A DNA stretch of 5,862 nt from Bacillota bacterium (GTDB lineage: Bacteria > Bacillota > Clostridia > Christensenellales > SZUA-584), in the NCBI GenBank assembly GCA_023441905.1, contig JAEZNC010000076.1, positions 1 through 5,862 on the forward strand. The letters run 5' to 3'. Below are positions 4,756 through 5,862 of this stretch, piece by piece. The position numbers were made by a program, and so were the translations under genes. Below the pieces are notes generated by a model. It was not told the DNA's origin and ran no database searches. It saw only the letters and a program-made list of their open reading frames with translations. Position 1 is the stretch's first letter. The number at the start of each line of letters is the position of its first letter.

Positions 4756-5862
4756 TTATTTTTCTGCGTTGATCTGTGCCAGATCCTCATCTGTGAGATG
4801 ACCGCGCATCGAAAGATCAATAGGTGTTCCGTCAATGGCATTCACCGCAAATACATAAGTATCATCGAATCTGTCAGGCGGTGTTTCCGTGTAGCAAACC
4901 ATCCAAGCAGGGACGAGCATCTGGTAATCCAGTTCGTCGCTGACGGGAACAACCACATTTGTCAATACTATTTGATTCACCTTGACTCCATGATCGCCGA
5001 AAACAACCTGTTGATTGACTCTATTTTTGTATCCATGCTCTATAGCATCTATTATTGATTGCTTAATGTTTTCAAAGGGCAGCAGCTTAGCATTTTCTTC
5101 TGTTGTTTCGATCACTTCAATGGAATTAAACCATTTCATTGATTGAATACCACTGTCGTCAACATAAATTTCTATCCACTCCGGAGACCATCTTTCCGCA
5201 AAATCAACTTCACTCAAATCAACAATACCGGAAGTCTGCATCGACGAAGTATCGATAGGTATGCTTTTAGTATCGCTTCTTGACAATGTCACACACCATC
5301 CTCCGGATAGTATGTCGTCAGTGTAGCCATTCACAAATATTGCCTTTTCCGACTTTGAAACCCCTGCGTTATCCAGTCCTAATTCATCTATGAGCGCATC
5401 TGCTTGAGCACGGGCATCCTGTTCTGTAATTATCATATTGTCAAAAGCCTTTTTCATCGCTTTTTCGAGCCGATACGGGCCGCTTTCCTTTATCCAGCGT
5501 TCATACTGCGTATCATAATGAAGGCTGTTTTTAGTGATGTATATTTCATCACCAAATTCTTCATCATGCGATATTATACTGGTCACCGTTTTATCATTTT
5601 CCAGCTTATAAGTATGCCATCCGTATAATGACATATCATCCGATAGAGTTGAAAAGGTTTCAGGCTTAACGTTCTTAATTTCTTCCTTCAATCGATTTAA
5701 TGTTTCTTTATCATTCGTGTACTTTTTCTCTGATGCCAGTTGCTCTTTAAGCTCATCCTCTGTGTAAGAAAAATCCCTCACGCCCACAGCATCGCCCGCA
5801 AAGTAATCCACGATTTTCTGCATCGTTTCCTCATCGAATGTCCGTTTTTTCACCTTATACAC
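4756..5862 (-). CDS. Predicted lipoprotein of unknown function (DUF6034-like), paralogue 2, N-terminus outside window
   Basis: A 368-residue C-terminal portion of a protein homologous to the one at 2498-3844; the gene runs past the right edge. The first visible codon is GTG read internally as Val: VYKVKKRTFD lines up with VYKVSKADFD at residue 88 of paralogue 1. About 85-90 residues, including the signal peptide and lipobox, are therefore missing, and the full length should be near 455. Shared blocks are a YF-containing helix after VYKV, PEWIEIYVDDSG, LLPFE (visible residues 260-264), MLVPAWMVCYTE (315-326) and VNAIDG. The middle is strongly diverged, so duplication is old or the two arrived separately. 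No enzymatic motif is visible. Export cannot be seen here and is inferred from the paralogue. It is notably AT-richer than tmcAL, and converges on the VOC gene across a palindrome. The biological role is unknown. Confidence 0.85.
   Translation of the reverse strand: MYKVKKRTFDEETMQKIVDYFAGDAVGVRDFSYTEDELKEQLASEKKYTNDKETLNRLKEEIKNVKPETFSTLSDDMSLYGWHTYKLENDKTVTSIISHDEEFGDEIYITKNSLHYDTQYERWIKESGPYRLEKAMKKAFDNMIITEQDARAQADALIDELGLDNAGVSKSEKAIFVNGYTDDILSGGWCVTLSRSDTKSIPIDTSSMQTSGIVDLSEVDFAERWSPEWIEIYVDDSGIQSMKWFNSIEVIETTEENAKLLPFENIKQSIIDAIEHGYKNRVNQQVVFGDHGVKVNQIVLTNVVVPVSDELDYQMLVPAWMVCYTETPPDRFDDTYVFAVNAIDGTPIDLSMRGHLTDEDLAQINAEK

Noticed and set aside
5860..5862. GTG as a start codon for the rightmost gene
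   Set aside because: The codon aligns with an internal Val of the paralogue (residue 88), and the frame is open to the edge, so the gene is simply cut by the window.

Overview
The window looks like chromosomal DNA of a Gram-positive anaerobe of the Clostridia (Bacillota). The reasons are a class I phosphotransacetylase gene divergent from a TmcAL (YlbM) gene, which is a familiar clostridial neighbourhood, good AGGAGG-like ribosome binding sites, sigma-A-type promoter boxes, and two clostridial-type secreted lipoproteins. The species cannot be named from this stretch.

Layout. (1) 43-1029, minus strand: pta, phosphate acetyltransferase, complete. (2) 1030-1151: a short divergent control region with one good promoter candidate for each direction; the two candidates face each other and their predicted starts nearly coincide. 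(3) 1152-2315, plus strand: tmcAL, the tRNA(Met) cytidine acetate ligase, complete and GC-rich. (4) 2316-2497: convergent intergenic gap holding copy A of a roughly 90-bp hairpin-containing repeat. (5) 2498-3844, minus strand: a predicted lipoprotein of 448 residues that resembles the uncharacterised DUF6034-type family. (6) 3845-4188: a 344-bp gap with a lipoprotein promoter, copy B of the repeat, and a consensus-like promoter for the next gene. (7) 4189-4653, plus strand: a small glyoxalase/VOC-fold metalloenzyme. (8) 4654-4755: convergent gap with a long palindrome. (9) 4756 to the right edge, minus strand: a second, diverged paralogue of the lipoprotein, cut at its N-terminus by the window edge.

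How the parts relate. Pta and TmcAL share a link through acetate: Pta interconverts acetyl-CoA and acetyl phosphate in the acetate pathway, and TmcAL uses free acetate plus ATP to acetylate the wobble cytidine of elongator tRNA(Met). The right half is a different kind of DNA, lower in GC, with paralogous lipoproteins of unknown role on either side of a VOC enzyme that has its own promoter, and with a dispersed repeat on each side of the first lipoprotein gene. No complete novel system can be shown. The items most worth following are the repeat pair, the lipoprotein paralogues and the face-to-face promoters.
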